Assembly (NCBI GenBank): GCA_041651175.1
Contig: JBAZJT010000003.1
Span: forward strand, 1 to 64,000
Length of the DNA: 64,000 bases
Origin: Elusimicrobiales bacterium
Lineage (GTDB): Bacteria > Elusimicrobiota > Elusimicrobia > Elusimicrobiales > Elusimicrobiaceae
Reading direction: 5' to 3'
Below the pieces are notes generated by a model. The model was not told the DNA's origin, did no database searches, and saw only the letters and a program-made list of their open reading frames with translations. How positions within the stretch are numbered: position 1 is the stretch's first letter; the number at the start of each line of letters is the position of its first letter. Both the position numbers and the translations under genes were made by a program. This document shows, one piece after another, positions 25,383 to 34,016 of the stretch.

Positions 25383-26408
25383 ATGAGAATCGCCATAGAC
25401 GCCCACGGCGGCGACTTCGGCCTTGAGCCGAACATCGCCGGAGCGTTGCGCGCCGCGAAGGATTTCGGCGTGGAAATCGCCTTTGTCGGGGACGAGGCGG
25501 AGATCAATGCCGCCGTAAAGCGCATCTCGCCGCAGACGACGCGCGGAGTTTGCGTAGTCCCCGCAAAAGGCGTTGCCGGCATGGGGGCGGAGCCTGTCCA
25601 GGAAATAAAGGACAAGCCGGAATGCTCCGTCATGGTCTGCGCCGGGCTTATCAAGGAAGGCAAGGCGGATGCCATGGTGTCCGCCGGAAACTCCGGGGCT
25701 ACGATGGTGGCGGCCTTCATGACGCTGGGCCGCATCAAGGGCATCTCCCGCCCCGCCATAGCCGTCGCGCTGCCGACCGTGAAAGGCCTCACCCTGCTGG
25801 TAGACGCCGGCGCCAACACGGACTGCAAACCGCTGCACCTACTGCATTTCGCGCTGATGGGCTCCATATATATGGAGCAGCTTACCGGCATCTCCCGCCC
25901 GTCAATCGGCATTCTCAGCGTGGGCGAGGAGGAGACCAAGGGAAACTCCCTTGTAAAGGAAGCAATACCGCTTTTGAAATCCAGCGGCCTCAACTACGCC
26001 GGTCCGGTGGAGGGGCGCGATATCCCGTTCCACAAAACCGATGTCGTGGTGTGCGACGGGTTCACCGGCAATATCGCGCTGAAACTTTACGAAGGCGCCG
26101 CCAAGGCGGTCATGCAGATTATAAAGGACGGCGTGTCAAAAAGCATTCCCGCCTCGCTGGGAATGCTGATGGCCAAACCTGTTTTCGCCGGCATAAAAAA
26201 GACGATAAGCCCTGATAAAGCCGGGGGCGCTCCGCTTCTGGGAGTAAACGGCGCGGTGATAATAAGCCATGGCCGCTCCGGCGAAAGCGCGGTATATAAC
26301 GCGGTGAACGCCGCACGCATGATAGCCGCAGCCTCGGTAAACGAGAAAATCCGCGCAGCCGCGCAGCGGCTTGCGGAAACCTGCAAGGCGGGGGAGGCGG
26401 TTTCATGA
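25383..26408 (+). CDS. plsX: Phosphate acyltransferase PlsX
   Basis: It makes acyl phosphate from acyl-ACP for the first step of phospholipid synthesis. The 341-residue length is normal. The start IAIDAHGGDFGLEPN corresponds to the usual MDAMGGDxxP, with His in place of Met, and MVSAGNSGATMVAA, DAGAN, and CDGFTGNIALKLYEG are all typical. It sits between rpmF and fabG, overlapping fabG by 4 bases. Confidence 0.95.
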   Translation: MRIAIDAHGGDFGLEPNIAGALRAAKDFGVEIAFVGDEAEINAAVKRISPQTTRGVCVVPAKGVAGMGAEPVQEIKDKPECSVMVCAGLIKEGKADAMVSAGNSGATMVAAFMTLGRIKGISRPAIAVALPTVKGLTLLVDAGANTDCKPLHLLHFALMGSIYMEQLTGISRPSIGILSVGEEETKGNSLVKEAIPLLKSSGLNYAGPVEGRDIPFHKTDVVVCDGFTGNIALKLYEGAAKAVMQIIKDGVSKSIPASLGMLMAKPVFAGIKKTISPDKAGGAPLLGVNGAVIISHGRSGESAVYNAVNAARMIAAASVNEKIRAAAQRLAETCKAGEAVS

Positions 26409-27145
26409 CATTATCCGGCAAAACCGCGGTGATAACCGGAGGAGGGCGCGGGATAGGCCTTGCCATAGCCCGCGCGATGGCGGCGCAGGGCGCCAATATC
26501 GTTTTATGCGATGTGGACGAGCAGTCCGCAAAGCGCTCCGCGCAGGAACTGGCGGACAGATACGAGGTCAAAACCCTGGGCCTCAGGGCCGATGTAAGCC
26601 GCGCCACGGATTGCGACGCCGTCATAAAAGCCGCCGCCGGAATCGGCGGGCCGGATATTCTGGTCAACAACGCCGGCATAACGCGGGACAATCTGGCCGT
26701 CCGCATGAGCGAGGCGGACTGGGACGCCGTGCTGGACATAAATCTCAAAGGCGCGTTCCTGATGTCGCGCGCCGCGCTTAAAATAATGATGCGCAGCCGC
26801 TCCGGCAGAATCATAAACATCTCCTCAGCCGCGGGACAGATGGGAAATGCCGGGCAGGCCAACTACTCTTCCGCAAAGGCGGGCCTTATAGGCCTTACCA
26901 AAAGCATGGCCAGGGAATTCGCCTCGCGCAATGTGCTGGTAAATGCCGTCGCGCCGGGGTTTGTGGACACGCAAATGGCCCATGCCCTGCCGGAAGACGT
27001 AAAAACAAAGATGCTTTCCGTAATCCCGCTGGGACGGTTCGCCTCGCCGGAAGATGTTGCGGCGGCGGCGCTTTTTCTGGCGGGTGACGGCGCGGCCTAT
27101 ATAACAGGCCAGACGATTGCAGTAAACGGCGGGCTTTACTTATAA
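26405..27145 (+). CDS. fabG: 3-oxoacyl-ACP reductase FabG
   Basis: A 246-residue short-chain dehydrogenase that reduces 3-oxoacyl-ACP with NADPH in fatty-acid elongation. The cofactor motif TGGGRGIG is at 11-18, NNAG at 88-91, and the catalytic Ser-Tyr-Lys fall at 140/141, 154 and 158 (YSSAK). The end INGGLYL-like VNGGLYL is typical. Overlap with plsX and the acpP gene 23 bases on support FabG over other reductases of the family. Confidence 0.94.
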   Translation: MTLSGKTAVITGGGRGIGLAIARAMAAQGANIVLCDVDEQSAKRSAQELADRYEVKTLGLRADVSRATDCDAVIKAAAGIGGPDILVNNAGITRDNLAVRMSEADWDAVLDINLKGAFLMSRAALKIMMRSRSGRIINISSAAGQMGNAGQANYSSAKAGLIGLTKSMAREFASRNVLVNAVAPGFVDTQMAHALPEDVKTKMLSVIPLGRFASPEDVAAAALFLAGDGAAYITGQTIAVNGGLYL

Positions 27146-27168
27146 AACCAAACGGACGGGAGGGTGTC

Positions 27169-27414
27169 ATGGCAGTGGCAAACATAGACGAAAGGGTTAA
27201 AAGCATAATCGTGGAGCAGCTCGGTGTGGACCCGGCGGAAGTAAAGCCGGAGGCGCAGTTCGTAAACGACCTCGGCGCGGATTCTCTGGACACGGTGGAG
27301 CTTATCATGGCGCTGGAGGAAGAGTTCGACATGGAAATCCCCGACGAAAAGGCCGAGAAGATAAAGACGGTGCGCGAAGCGCTGGATTACATCTCCGCCA
27401 ACGCGAAAAAATAG
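27169..27414 (+). CDS. acpP: Acyl carrier protein
   Basis: An 81-residue acidic four-helix protein. The phosphopantetheine serine is Ser39 in GADSLDTVEL. The family end (KIKTVREALDYI) is present. GGGAGG precedes the ATG. It carries growing acyl chains between the fab enzymes and PlsX; rnc begins 5 bases downstream. Confidence 0.97.
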   Translation: MAVANIDERVKSIIVEQLGVDPAEVKPEAQFVNDLGADSLDTVELIMALEEEFDMEIPDEKAEKIKTVREALDYISANAKK

Positions 27415-27419
27415 GGCCG

Positions 27420-28070
27420 ATGCTGGAGGAAAAGACCGGCTACGTCTTCAAGGACCCGCAGCTATTGCGCCTTGCGCTGACCCACCGCTCATACGCCGCG
27501 GAGCATCGCGGCTGCGGCTATAACGAGCGGCTGGAGTTTCTGGGCGACAGCATTCTGGGCATGATAACGGCCCATTACGTCTACCAGCGGCTGCGGGATT
27601 GCGACGAGGGGGGGCTTGCCAAGCTCAAAGCCCGGCTTGTTTCCGGCCCCGCGCTGGCGCAGTGGGCGTGGGATATCGGCATAGGCGAGCATCTGATACT
27701 GGGCCAGGGTGAATCATCCGGCGGGGGCCGAAACCGCGACAGTATTCTTGCCGACGCGGTGGAGGCGCTTATCGGCGCCATATTCGTGGACGGCGGCTAT
27801 GAAAGCGCGCGCGGTTTCGTGGAAAGCCGGCTTGAAAAAGCCGACCTTTTCCCCGAGGAGACCGATTTCAAAAGCAAACTCCAGGAATCGGTGCAGAAGG
27901 CGCGCAAGACCATTCCCCGCTACGAGATAACCCAGACCGTGGGCCCCGAGCACGACAAGACCTTTGAAGTCGCCGTGTTCGTGGGCAAGGACGAGCTTGG
28001 CCGCGGGCGGGGCAAAAGCAGGAAGGAGGCGGAGCAGTCCGCCGCCAAAAACGCGCTTTCCAGAGGCTGA
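27420..28070 (+). CDS. rnc: Ribonuclease III
   Basis: A 216-residue RNase III that cuts double-stranded RNA in rRNA processing. The signature NERLEFLGDS is at 35-44 with the metal-binding acidic residues, and the second acidic site is in DAVEALIGAIFVDGGY. The C-terminal double-stranded RNA binding domain (about 145-216) ends with GKSRKEAEQSAAKNAL. It follows acpP by 5 bases, as in many genomes where rnc joins the fab cluster. Confidence 0.95.
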   Translation: MLEEKTGYVFKDPQLLRLALTHRSYAAEHRGCGYNERLEFLGDSILGMITAHYVYQRLRDCDEGGLAKLKARLVSGPALAQWAWDIGIGEHLILGQGESSGGGRNRDSILADAVEALIGAIFVDGGYESARGFVESRLEKADLFPEETDFKSKLQESVQKARKTIPRYEITQTVGPEHDKTFEVAVFVGKDELGRGRGKSRKEAEQSAAKNALSRG

Positions 28071-28074
28071 CACC

Positions 28075-29301
28075 ATGACCACTATTACCGAAACCCAGCA
28101 GGCCGTGATAGAGCTGGCGCGCGAAATCGCGCAGAAAAAAATCAAGCCCGTCCGCGCCAGATACGACGCGGAGGAGAAATTCCCCTGGGAAATAGTGGAG
28201 GAATACCGCCGGGCGAACTTGTTCGGACTGTGGCTGCCGGAGGCTCTGGGCGGCATGGGGGGCGGAGTGTCGGACCTGGCGCTGGCGGTGGAGGAACTCT
28301 CCCGCGTCTGCGGCGCAATCGCGCTGCCGATTGCCACCAGCGCGCTGGGCGCGATGCCGATACTGCTTTGGGGCAGCAAAACCCAGCGTGAGAAATGGCT
28401 GCCGGATGTGGCCTCCGGCAAAAGGCTGGCCGCTTTCGCGCTCACCGAGGCGGAGGCCGGCTCCGACGCCACGGCAATAAAGACAGCGGCGGTAAAGCAG
28501 CCGGACGGCTCCTATATTCTTAACGGCGCCAAACATTTTATTTCCACCGGCGAAGCAGCGGAGATTTATACGGTGGCCGCTACCACAAACCCCTCGCGCG
28601 GCGCGCGCGGAATCACGTTGTTTATTGTTGAAAAGGGGACGCCCGGTTTCTCCTTCGGCAAAAAAGAGGAGAAGATGGGCATACGCGCCAACCCGACCTA
28701 CGAGATCGTTTTTCAGGACGTAAGGACTCCGGCGGAAAACATGCTGGGCGGCGAGGGGAAGGGGCTGCTGGTTGTGCAGGAAACGCTGGATTATTCCCGC
28801 CCCGGCGTCGCCGCGCAGGCGCTGGGCATAGCCCGCGGGGCGCTGGACGAGACTGTTCCGTATCTGCGGACGCGCAAACAGTTCGGCCAGCCGGTATCCT
28901 CTTTTCAGGCGATACAGCATTCCCTGGCTGACATGTCCGCCAGCCTTGAGGCGGGATGCGCCATGGTGCATTCTCTTACCGCCGCGATGGACAGGGAATT
29001 CCTGCCCGCGGTTGAAGCCGCCATGTCAAACGGCACCACCGTCCACGAGGAGCTAAAAAAAATCCAGACCTGCCGCTGGACGAAAAAATCCGCCATCGCG
29101 AAGCTTTTCTGCTCGGAAGCCGCCATGCGCATCACCTGCGACTGCGTCAGCCTCTGCGGCGGCCTGGGTTACATGCGCGACTATCCGGTTGAGAAATTCA
29201 TGCGCGACGCCAAAATCACACAGATTTACGAAGGCACCAACCACATACAGCGCAACGAAATCGCCGCCGCGCTTATAAAAGAGTACGCGGCTGGAGAGTA
29301 A
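28075..29301 (+). CDS. Acyl-CoA dehydrogenase
   Basis: A 408-residue FAD enzyme oxidising a short acyl-CoA, passing electrons to the Etf encoded next. The flavin-site run AFALTEAEAGSDA, the IRANPTYEIVFQDVRTP loop, the RKQFGQP segment and the catalytic base in IYEGTNHIQR (Glu near 387) are present. I start at the ATG 28075, four bases after the rnc stop, with the family start MTTITETQQAVIELAREI; longer frames run into rnc. Gene order acd-etfB-etfA suggests a butyryl-CoA-type enzyme acting with its own Etf; substrate chain length is inferred. Confidence 0.92.
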   Translation: MTTITETQQAVIELAREIAQKKIKPVRARYDAEEKFPWEIVEEYRRANLFGLWLPEALGGMGGGVSDLALAVEELSRVCGAIALPIATSALGAMPILLWGSKTQREKWLPDVASGKRLAAFALTEAEAGSDATAIKTAAVKQPDGSYILNGAKHFISTGEAAEIYTVAATTNPSRGARGITLFIVEKGTPGFSFGKKEEKMGIRANPTYEIVFQDVRTPAENMLGGEGKGLLVVQETLDYSRPGVAAQALGIARGALDETVPYLRTRKQFGQPVSSFQAIQHSLADMSASLEAGCAMVHSLTAAMDREFLPAVEAAMSNGTTVHEELKKIQTCRWTKKSAIAKLFCSEAAMRITCDCVSLCGGLGYMRDYPVEKFMRDAKITQIYEGTNHIQRNEIAAALIKEYAAGE

Positions 29302-29302
29302 T

Positions 29303-30106
29303 ATGCACATTCTTGTTTGCGTAAAGCAGACTCCTGCCACAGACAAAATCGCCGTGGACGAGAAGACCGGCTGCCTCATCCGCGAAGGCGTGGAATCGGC
29401 CATAAACCCGTTTGACGAGTTCGCGCTGGAAGAAGCCGTCCGCACCAAAGAGAAGGTCCCCGGCTCAACTGTAACCGCGCTGACTATGGGCCCGCCCCAG
29501 GCGGGCGAGGTGCTGCGCGAATGCGTGGCGCGCGGCGCCGACGCCGTGTATCATTTGTGCGACCGCGCGCTTGCCGGCTCCGACACCTGGGCCACCAGCT
29601 ACGCGCTTTCCTGCGCCGTAAGGAAAATCTCCCAGCTTAAAGGCCAGGTCCATATAGTTTTCTGCGGCAAGCAGACAAACGACAGCGACACCGGGCATAT
29701 CGGCCCGCAAATCGCCACCTGGCTGGACTGGCCAAACGCCGCCTTCGTCCGCAAAATAGAAACTGTGGACGAAAAAACAGTCCGCGTCCAGCGGCTTATG
29801 GAGGACGGGACCGATATTCTGGAAATGCCGCTCCCGGCGGTGGTAAGCGTCATAAAGGAAATAAACACGCCGCGCATCGCCTCGCTCAAAGGCAGGCTGG
29901 CGGCTAAAAAAACGGCCATAAATACTCTTTCCGTCGCCGACATCGGCGCGGACGCGGCGCGGCTGGGACAGGCCTCCCCCACGGCGGTAATCCGCTGCTT
30001 TACGCCGCCGGCGCGCACCTCCACCGCCGTCAGAATATCCGGCGCGGACGCCAGAGAAAAGGCGCGCAACCTCGCGCTGAAACTAAAGGAAATAAAGGCG
30101 GTCTGA
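29303..30106 (+). CDS. etfB: Electron transfer flavoprotein beta subunit
   Basis: A 267-residue EtfB. The start HILVCVKQTPATDKIAVDE and the NPFDEFALEEAVRTKE stretch are typical, and FCGKQTNDSDTGHIGPQIA near the middle carries the nucleotide-binding loop. It pairs with EtfA to carry electrons from the acyl-CoA dehydrogenase. The ATG is one base after the preceding stop, and its own stop overlaps the etfA start as TGATG, so the pair is translated at matched levels. Confidence 0.95.
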   Translation: MHILVCVKQTPATDKIAVDEKTGCLIREGVESAINPFDEFALEEAVRTKEKVPGSTVTALTMGPPQAGEVLRECVARGADAVYHLCDRALAGSDTWATSYALSCAVRKISQLKGQVHIVFCGKQTNDSDTGHIGPQIATWLDWPNAAFVRKIETVDEKTVRVQRLMEDGTDILEMPLPAVVSVIKEINTPRIASLKGRLAAKKTAINTLSVADIGADAARLGQASPTAVIRCFTPPARTSTAVRISGADAREKARNLALKLKEIKAV

Positions 30107-31386
30107 TGGCTAAAATCACTGTCAACGAAGCCCGCTGCACCGGCTGCGGCTCCTGCCTTAAAGTCTGTCCCGAGCATTGCATAATGCTTGCCGCTTCCGA
30201 TTCCGTCCGGACGGAGACAAAGGGCAAAGTCCCCTATCCCTCGCTTGCGGTTATAGACGAGGGCGCCTGCTCGCTCTGCGGCGCCTGCGCCTCCGCCTGC
30301 GCCGCGCTGGCAAAAAACGCGCCGGAAAAAAACCTTTTCAACGCCATAACGCTGGCCGCGCGCGAAACCGCCGGCAAGGATATTTCCGCCTATAAAAACG
30401 TCTGGTGCTATGCCGAGGTGCTCCACGGCGAAATAAATCCCGTCTCCTACGAACTGCTTTCCGTGGGAGCCACCCTGGCGGCGGACCTGGGCGCGGATTT
30501 GTGCGCCGTCGTGCTGGGCGGCAATTCGCTGTCTTTTGCCAGCGAGTTGGTGGCCAGGGGCGCAAAAAAAGTCTATGTCTGCGAATCGCCGGAGCTGGAA
30601 AATTTCGTGGATGATGTTTACGCCAAATGCCTGGCGGACATCGTAAAGACATACAAGCCGGATAAATTCCTGCTTCCGGCGACGACTATAGGCCGCTCGC
30701 TTGCCGCCAAAGTCGCCATTCTGTGCGATACCGGCCTTACCGCCGATGCCACAAGCGCGGTGATAGACAAAGCCAGCGGGCTTATGCATGTAACCCGCCC
30801 CACCTTCGGCGGCAACCTGATGGCCACCATCACCTGCGCGCATTCCCGCCCGGAGATGTGCAGCCTGCGCCCGCTGACCTATCCTCAGGCAAAGCCGGAT
30901 TACAAGCGGCGGGGGGAAGTCATCAATTTCAAGTTCAGCCCCGCCAAATACGCCTCAAAGACGAAATTCGTCTCTTTCGTGCAGGAGGAGGCCGGCGAGA
31001 TAGACATAGGCGCGGCTGAAATCATAGTCGCCGGCGGGCGCGGCGTGGGCAAGGCGGAGGGCTTCCACATGCTGCACGACCTGGCAAAAGAGCTTGGCGG
31101 CGCGGTGGGCGCCTCGCGCGCGGCGGTGGATTCCGGCTGGGTAGCCTACCGCCATCAGGTGGGCCTTACCGGCAAGACGGTAAAACCGAAAATCTACATC
31201 GCCTGCGGCATTTCCGGCCAGGTGCAGCATCTGGCGGGGATGACCTCCTCCGACGTGATAATCTCCGTCAACAAGGACGCGCAGGCCGCGCTTATGGACC
31301 ATGCGCATTACGCGGTGGAGGGCGACCTGCACGAGATTGTCCCCGCGCTTATTGACGAAATCCGCAAAATCAAATCCGGCGCATGA
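30106..31386 (+). CDS. etfA: Electron transfer flavoprotein alpha subunit with N-terminal ferredoxin domain
   Basis: A 426-residue EtfA about 100 residues longer than the classical form. The extra N-terminal part is a 2[4Fe-4S] ferredoxin: Cys 11, 14, 17, 21 and Cys 55, 58, 61, 65. The C-terminal domain has the FAD-binding runs GGRGVGKAEGF and GISGQVQHLAGM. Such ferredoxin-fused EtfA proteins occur in anaerobes and suggest that low-potential electrons can enter or leave directly; whether this one bifurcates is not shown. It overlaps etfB and the next gene. Confidence 0.94.
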   Translation: MAKITVNEARCTGCGSCLKVCPEHCIMLAASDSVRTETKGKVPYPSLAVIDEGACSLCGACASACAALAKNAPEKNLFNAITLAARETAGKDISAYKNVWCYAEVLHGEINPVSYELLSVGATLAADLGADLCAVVLGGNSLSFASELVARGAKKVYVCESPELENFVDDVYAKCLADIVKTYKPDKFLLPATTIGRSLAAKVAILCDTGLTADATSAVIDKASGLMHVTRPTFGGNLMATITCAHSRPEMCSLRPLTYPQAKPDYKRRGEVINFKFSPAKYASKTKFVSFVQEEAGEIDIGAAEIIVAGGRGVGKAEGFHMLHDLAKELGGAVGASRAAVDSGWVAYRHQVGLTGKTVKPKIYIACGISGQVQHLAGMTSSDVIISVNKDAQAALMDHAHYAVEGDLHEIVPALIDEIRKIKSGA

Positions 31387-31862
31387 AAATAAATCTGCCC
31401 GTTTTTCTGAGCACGGTGAAGTCCAAACTGGACGGCGGCAAGCCGTTTGTGATTGCCGTGCAGGAAACCGCGCGGGAACTCTATCCCGAAAATCCCGCCG
31501 CCGCGGCGGACGCCGCGCTGGAAGAGGTGTCCCGCCTGCTACAGGTGCCGCCGGTGATTGTGATGCTGCGCGGCGAAAAAGTGGTAACCGCCGCACTGGA
31601 AGCCTTGAACGGCGGCGGCGCGGCTGCAGCCGAAGCTCCCGCCGCGCAAAACACCGCATATCCCGACCATCCCGTTGACCCTGCCGATGACAATGACCAG
31701 GAATATGCCCCGCCCGCGCGCCGCGCGCCGGACACCCGCGAACGGGACGGCGCGATGGACCCGCAGAACACTTCCCTAAAACCCGACGGCGGAGGCGGAC
31801 GGCTCTTCCTTGCCATCATAATAGCCGCAATTGCCGCCATTGCGTGGTTTCACTTCAGATAA
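31383..31862 (+). CDS. Tail-anchored membrane protein of unknown function
   Basis: A 159-residue protein overlapping the etfA end by 4 bases. The first 80 residues form a small alpha/beta-looking domain (LPVFLSTVKSKL, EEVSRLLQVPPVIVMLRG); a proline- and alanine-rich linker follows (about 80-135), then a C-terminal helix (about 140-156, LFLAIIIAAIAAIAWF). The topology suggests a protein held by its tail in the inner membrane with the domain in the cytoplasm. No family recognised. Its coupling to etfA may mean it docks Etf near the membrane, which is speculation. Confidence 0.65.
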   Translation: MKINLPVFLSTVKSKLDGGKPFVIAVQETARELYPENPAAAADAALEEVSRLLQVPPVIVMLRGEKVVTAALEALNGGGAAAAEAPAAQNTAYPDHPVDPADDNDQEYAPPARRAPDTRERDGAMDPQNTSLKPDGGGGRLFLAIIIAAIAAIAWFHFR

Positions 31863-31887
31863 AGCTGCGATTTCCGGGCAAAGCCTG

Positions 31888-32964
31888 TCAGGATTTTTTT
31901 ATACGGGAGATTATCGCGCCAAGCCAGCCGCGCTGGGGGAGTTTGCGTTTTATTTCGCCTTTTTCAATCCAGACGCCTTCGCCGTCGCCGCCGGCGATGC
32001 CGAAATCGGCGTCCCGCGCCTCGCCGGGGCCGTTGACGGCGCAGCCCATCACCGCGATTTTGAGGCCTTGCGCCTTGCGGCGCAGCTTGCTGTCCGAATA
32101 AACAGCTTTTTCCAGCCGGGACACGGTATCATGCACATTGACGCGGCAGCGCCCGCAGGTCGGGCAGGAGATGATGTCGGGGCCGTATTTGCGCAGCCCC
32201 AGCGCTTTTAGAATTTCAAAGGCGCAGCGCACCTGCGTTTCCGGCGGCTCGGTGAGCGAAACCCGTATGGTGCCGCCAATGCCTTCGCTTAGCAGCGCGC
32301 TTATCGCTATGGCGGATTTGACCGCGCCGGGCAGGAAACTGCCGGCCTCGGTTACGCCCAGATGAAGCGGAATGCCGGATTTTTCCGCGAACAGGCGGTT
32401 GGCAAGCAGGGTACGCTCCGCATCGTCGGCTTTGAGCGAGACCACAATGTCCCGGAGGCCGAATTCCTCCAGCAGGGCGGCCTGCTCCAGCGCCTCTTTG
32501 ACCATTGTGCGCGCCCATTTTTCCGGCGTCCATCCAGGGCGTCCGGATATTTTTTTCAGCGCGCGCAGCGAACCGGCGTTTACTCCGATTCTAACAGGCA
32601 CGCCCGCCGCGCGGCAGGCTTGGGCGACTGCGCGCACATTCTCCCTTCCGCCGATATTGCCGGGGTTGATGCGGATTTTATCTACCCCCCGGCGCACTGC
32701 TTCCAGCGCAAGGCGGTAATCAAAATGGATGTCCGCCACCAGCGGGACGGTTATGGCGCGTTTTATCCTGCCGAGGTTTTGCGCCGCCTCCATATCGGGG
32801 ACGGCGACGCGGATTATCTCGCAGCCGGCCTCTTCAAGCCGACGGGACTGGGCGATGACCGCCTTTATATCCCGCGCGTCCGCGCTGCACATGGACTGCA
32901 CGGACACCGGCGCGCCTCCGCCGATTTTGACTTTGCCGACGGAAACGGCGCGGGTCTTTCTCAT
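31888..32964 (-). CDS. ispG: 4-hydroxy-3-methylbut-2-enyl diphosphate synthase IspG
   Basis: It reduces methylerythritol cyclodiphosphate to HMBPP, the sixth MEP-pathway step, with a [4Fe-4S] cluster. The 358-residue protein has the TIM-barrel start VKIGGGAPVSVQSM, RINPGNIGG, and the cluster cysteines in SCPTCGRC and GCAVNGPGEA. It overlaps rseP by 4 bases and ends the leftward rpsB-to-ispG gene run. No clear terminator follows; it converges with the Etf operon 25 bases away. Confidence 0.96.
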   Translation of the reverse strand: MRKTRAVSVGKVKIGGGAPVSVQSMCSADARDIKAVIAQSRRLEEAGCEIIRVAVPDMEAAQNLGRIKRAITVPLVADIHFDYRLALEAVRRGVDKIRINPGNIGGRENVRAVAQACRAAGVPVRIGVNAGSLRALKKISGRPGWTPEKWARTMVKEALEQAALLEEFGLRDIVVSLKADDAERTLLANRLFAEKSGIPLHLGVTEAGSFLPGAVKSAIAISALLSEGIGGTIRVSLTEPPETQVRCAFEILKALGLRKYGPDIISCPTCGRCRVNVHDTVSRLEKAVYSDSKLRRKAQGLKIAVMGCAVNGPGEARDADFGIAGGDGEGVWIEKGEIKRKLPQRGWLGAIISRIKKS

Positions 32965-34016
32965 TTTTTAACGGTCTCGGTGGCTGCGGATTTTGCAAAA
33001 ATACGGTTTATATCGCTGTAAGTGGCGAACAGCAGCACGCACAGCAGGAATGCCAGCCCCATGGCGTTGGCGACCTGGAACACCCGCTCGGTCGGCTTAT
33101 GGCGGCTGATACCTTCCCAGAGGAAAATAAGCGACTGCCCGCCGTCAAGAATCGGTATCGGCAGCAGGTTGAAAATGCCTATGGCCACCGAAATCAGCCC
33201 TATCAGAAACACCAGGTTGGCAAACCCGCTGTGCGCCGCCTTGCTGACCATATGCACTATGCCAACCGGCCCGGCAACATCCGGCTTTTCCCGGTGGTAT
33301 ATCTTGGAGGCCAGCGTTACCATTGTGTATTTTGTCCAGTACCAGCACTGGTAGGCGCCCAGTTTTACGGATTCCACAACACCCTTGCGCTTGTTTACCG
33401 AGAGGGGGGAAATTCCGACATAGCCGGTTCCTTCGGAGGCTTTGGGTGTCAGCGCGGCCTCGTATTTTTTGCCGGCGCGCTCGTAGCCCAGAGTGATGGA
33501 AACGCCCGGCTTTGAGTGAATAGCCTCGGCCACGGCCATCCAGTCTTTCAGGGGTTTGCCGTCAACGGAGAGGATTTTGTCGCCCTCGCGCATTCCGGCC
33601 TGATAGGCGGGATAGTCTTCCACAATCTCGCCGACCACGGTCTCCTCCGACGGGCCCGGCACGCCCACAGCCAGGATAACCGCCGTAAACAGCACGAAAG
33701 CCAGCAGGTAATTCATGGCCGGGCCGGCAAGATGGAGGGCGATGCGCTCGTACCAGGGGTGCGAGAAATACTCGTCCGGGGCGCCTTTGTGGTCGTCCAG
33801 CGTCTCGCCGGCGGGTTTTACGTAGCCGCCCAGCGGGATGGCGCGCACGACATAGAGCGTGCCTTCATGCTGCTTCTGCCACAGCGCCTTGCCGAAACCG
33901 AGCGAAAAAGTCTCCACCCGGATTTTGAGCAGCCGGCAAAGTATGAAATGGCCGAGCTCGTGAATGAAAATCACAAGTCCGAAGGTTACTATCACAGCCA
34001 GAACGGAAGTCAGCAT
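32961..34016 (-). CDS. rseP: RseP-type site-2 protease
   Basis: A 351-residue M50 intramembrane metalloprotease. The zinc site HELGH is at 19-23 in the first helix and the third ligand motif PIPILDGGQ is near 290. One PDZ domain (about 120-190, with VEDYPAYQAGMREGDKILSVDGKPL) lies on the periplasmic side; E. coli RseP has two. It cuts anti-sigma factors or signal-peptide remnants. It overlaps dxr by 7 bases and ispG by 4; this position between cdsA-dxr and downstream MEP genes is standard. Confidence 0.93.
   Translation of the reverse strand: MLTSVLAVIVTFGLVIFIHELGHFILCRLLKIRVETFSLGFGKALWQKQHEGTLYVVRAIPLGGYVKPAGETLDDHKGAPDEYFSHPWYERIALHLAGPAMNYLLAFVLFTAVILAVGVPGPSEETVVGEIVEDYPAYQAGMREGDKILSVDGKPLKDWMAVAEAIHSKPGVSITLGYERAGKKYEAALTPKASEGTGYVGISPLSVNKRKGVVESVKLGAYQCWYWTKYTMVTLASKIYHREKPDVAGPVGIVHMVSKAAHSGFANLVFLIGLISVAIGIFNLLPIPILDGGQSLIFLWEGISRHKPTERVFQVANAMGLAFLLCVLLFATYSDINRIFAKSAATETVKK

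Noticed and set aside
31863..31887. Terminator between the etf operon and ispG
   Set aside because: Only a four-base stem precedes the T run; too weak to call.
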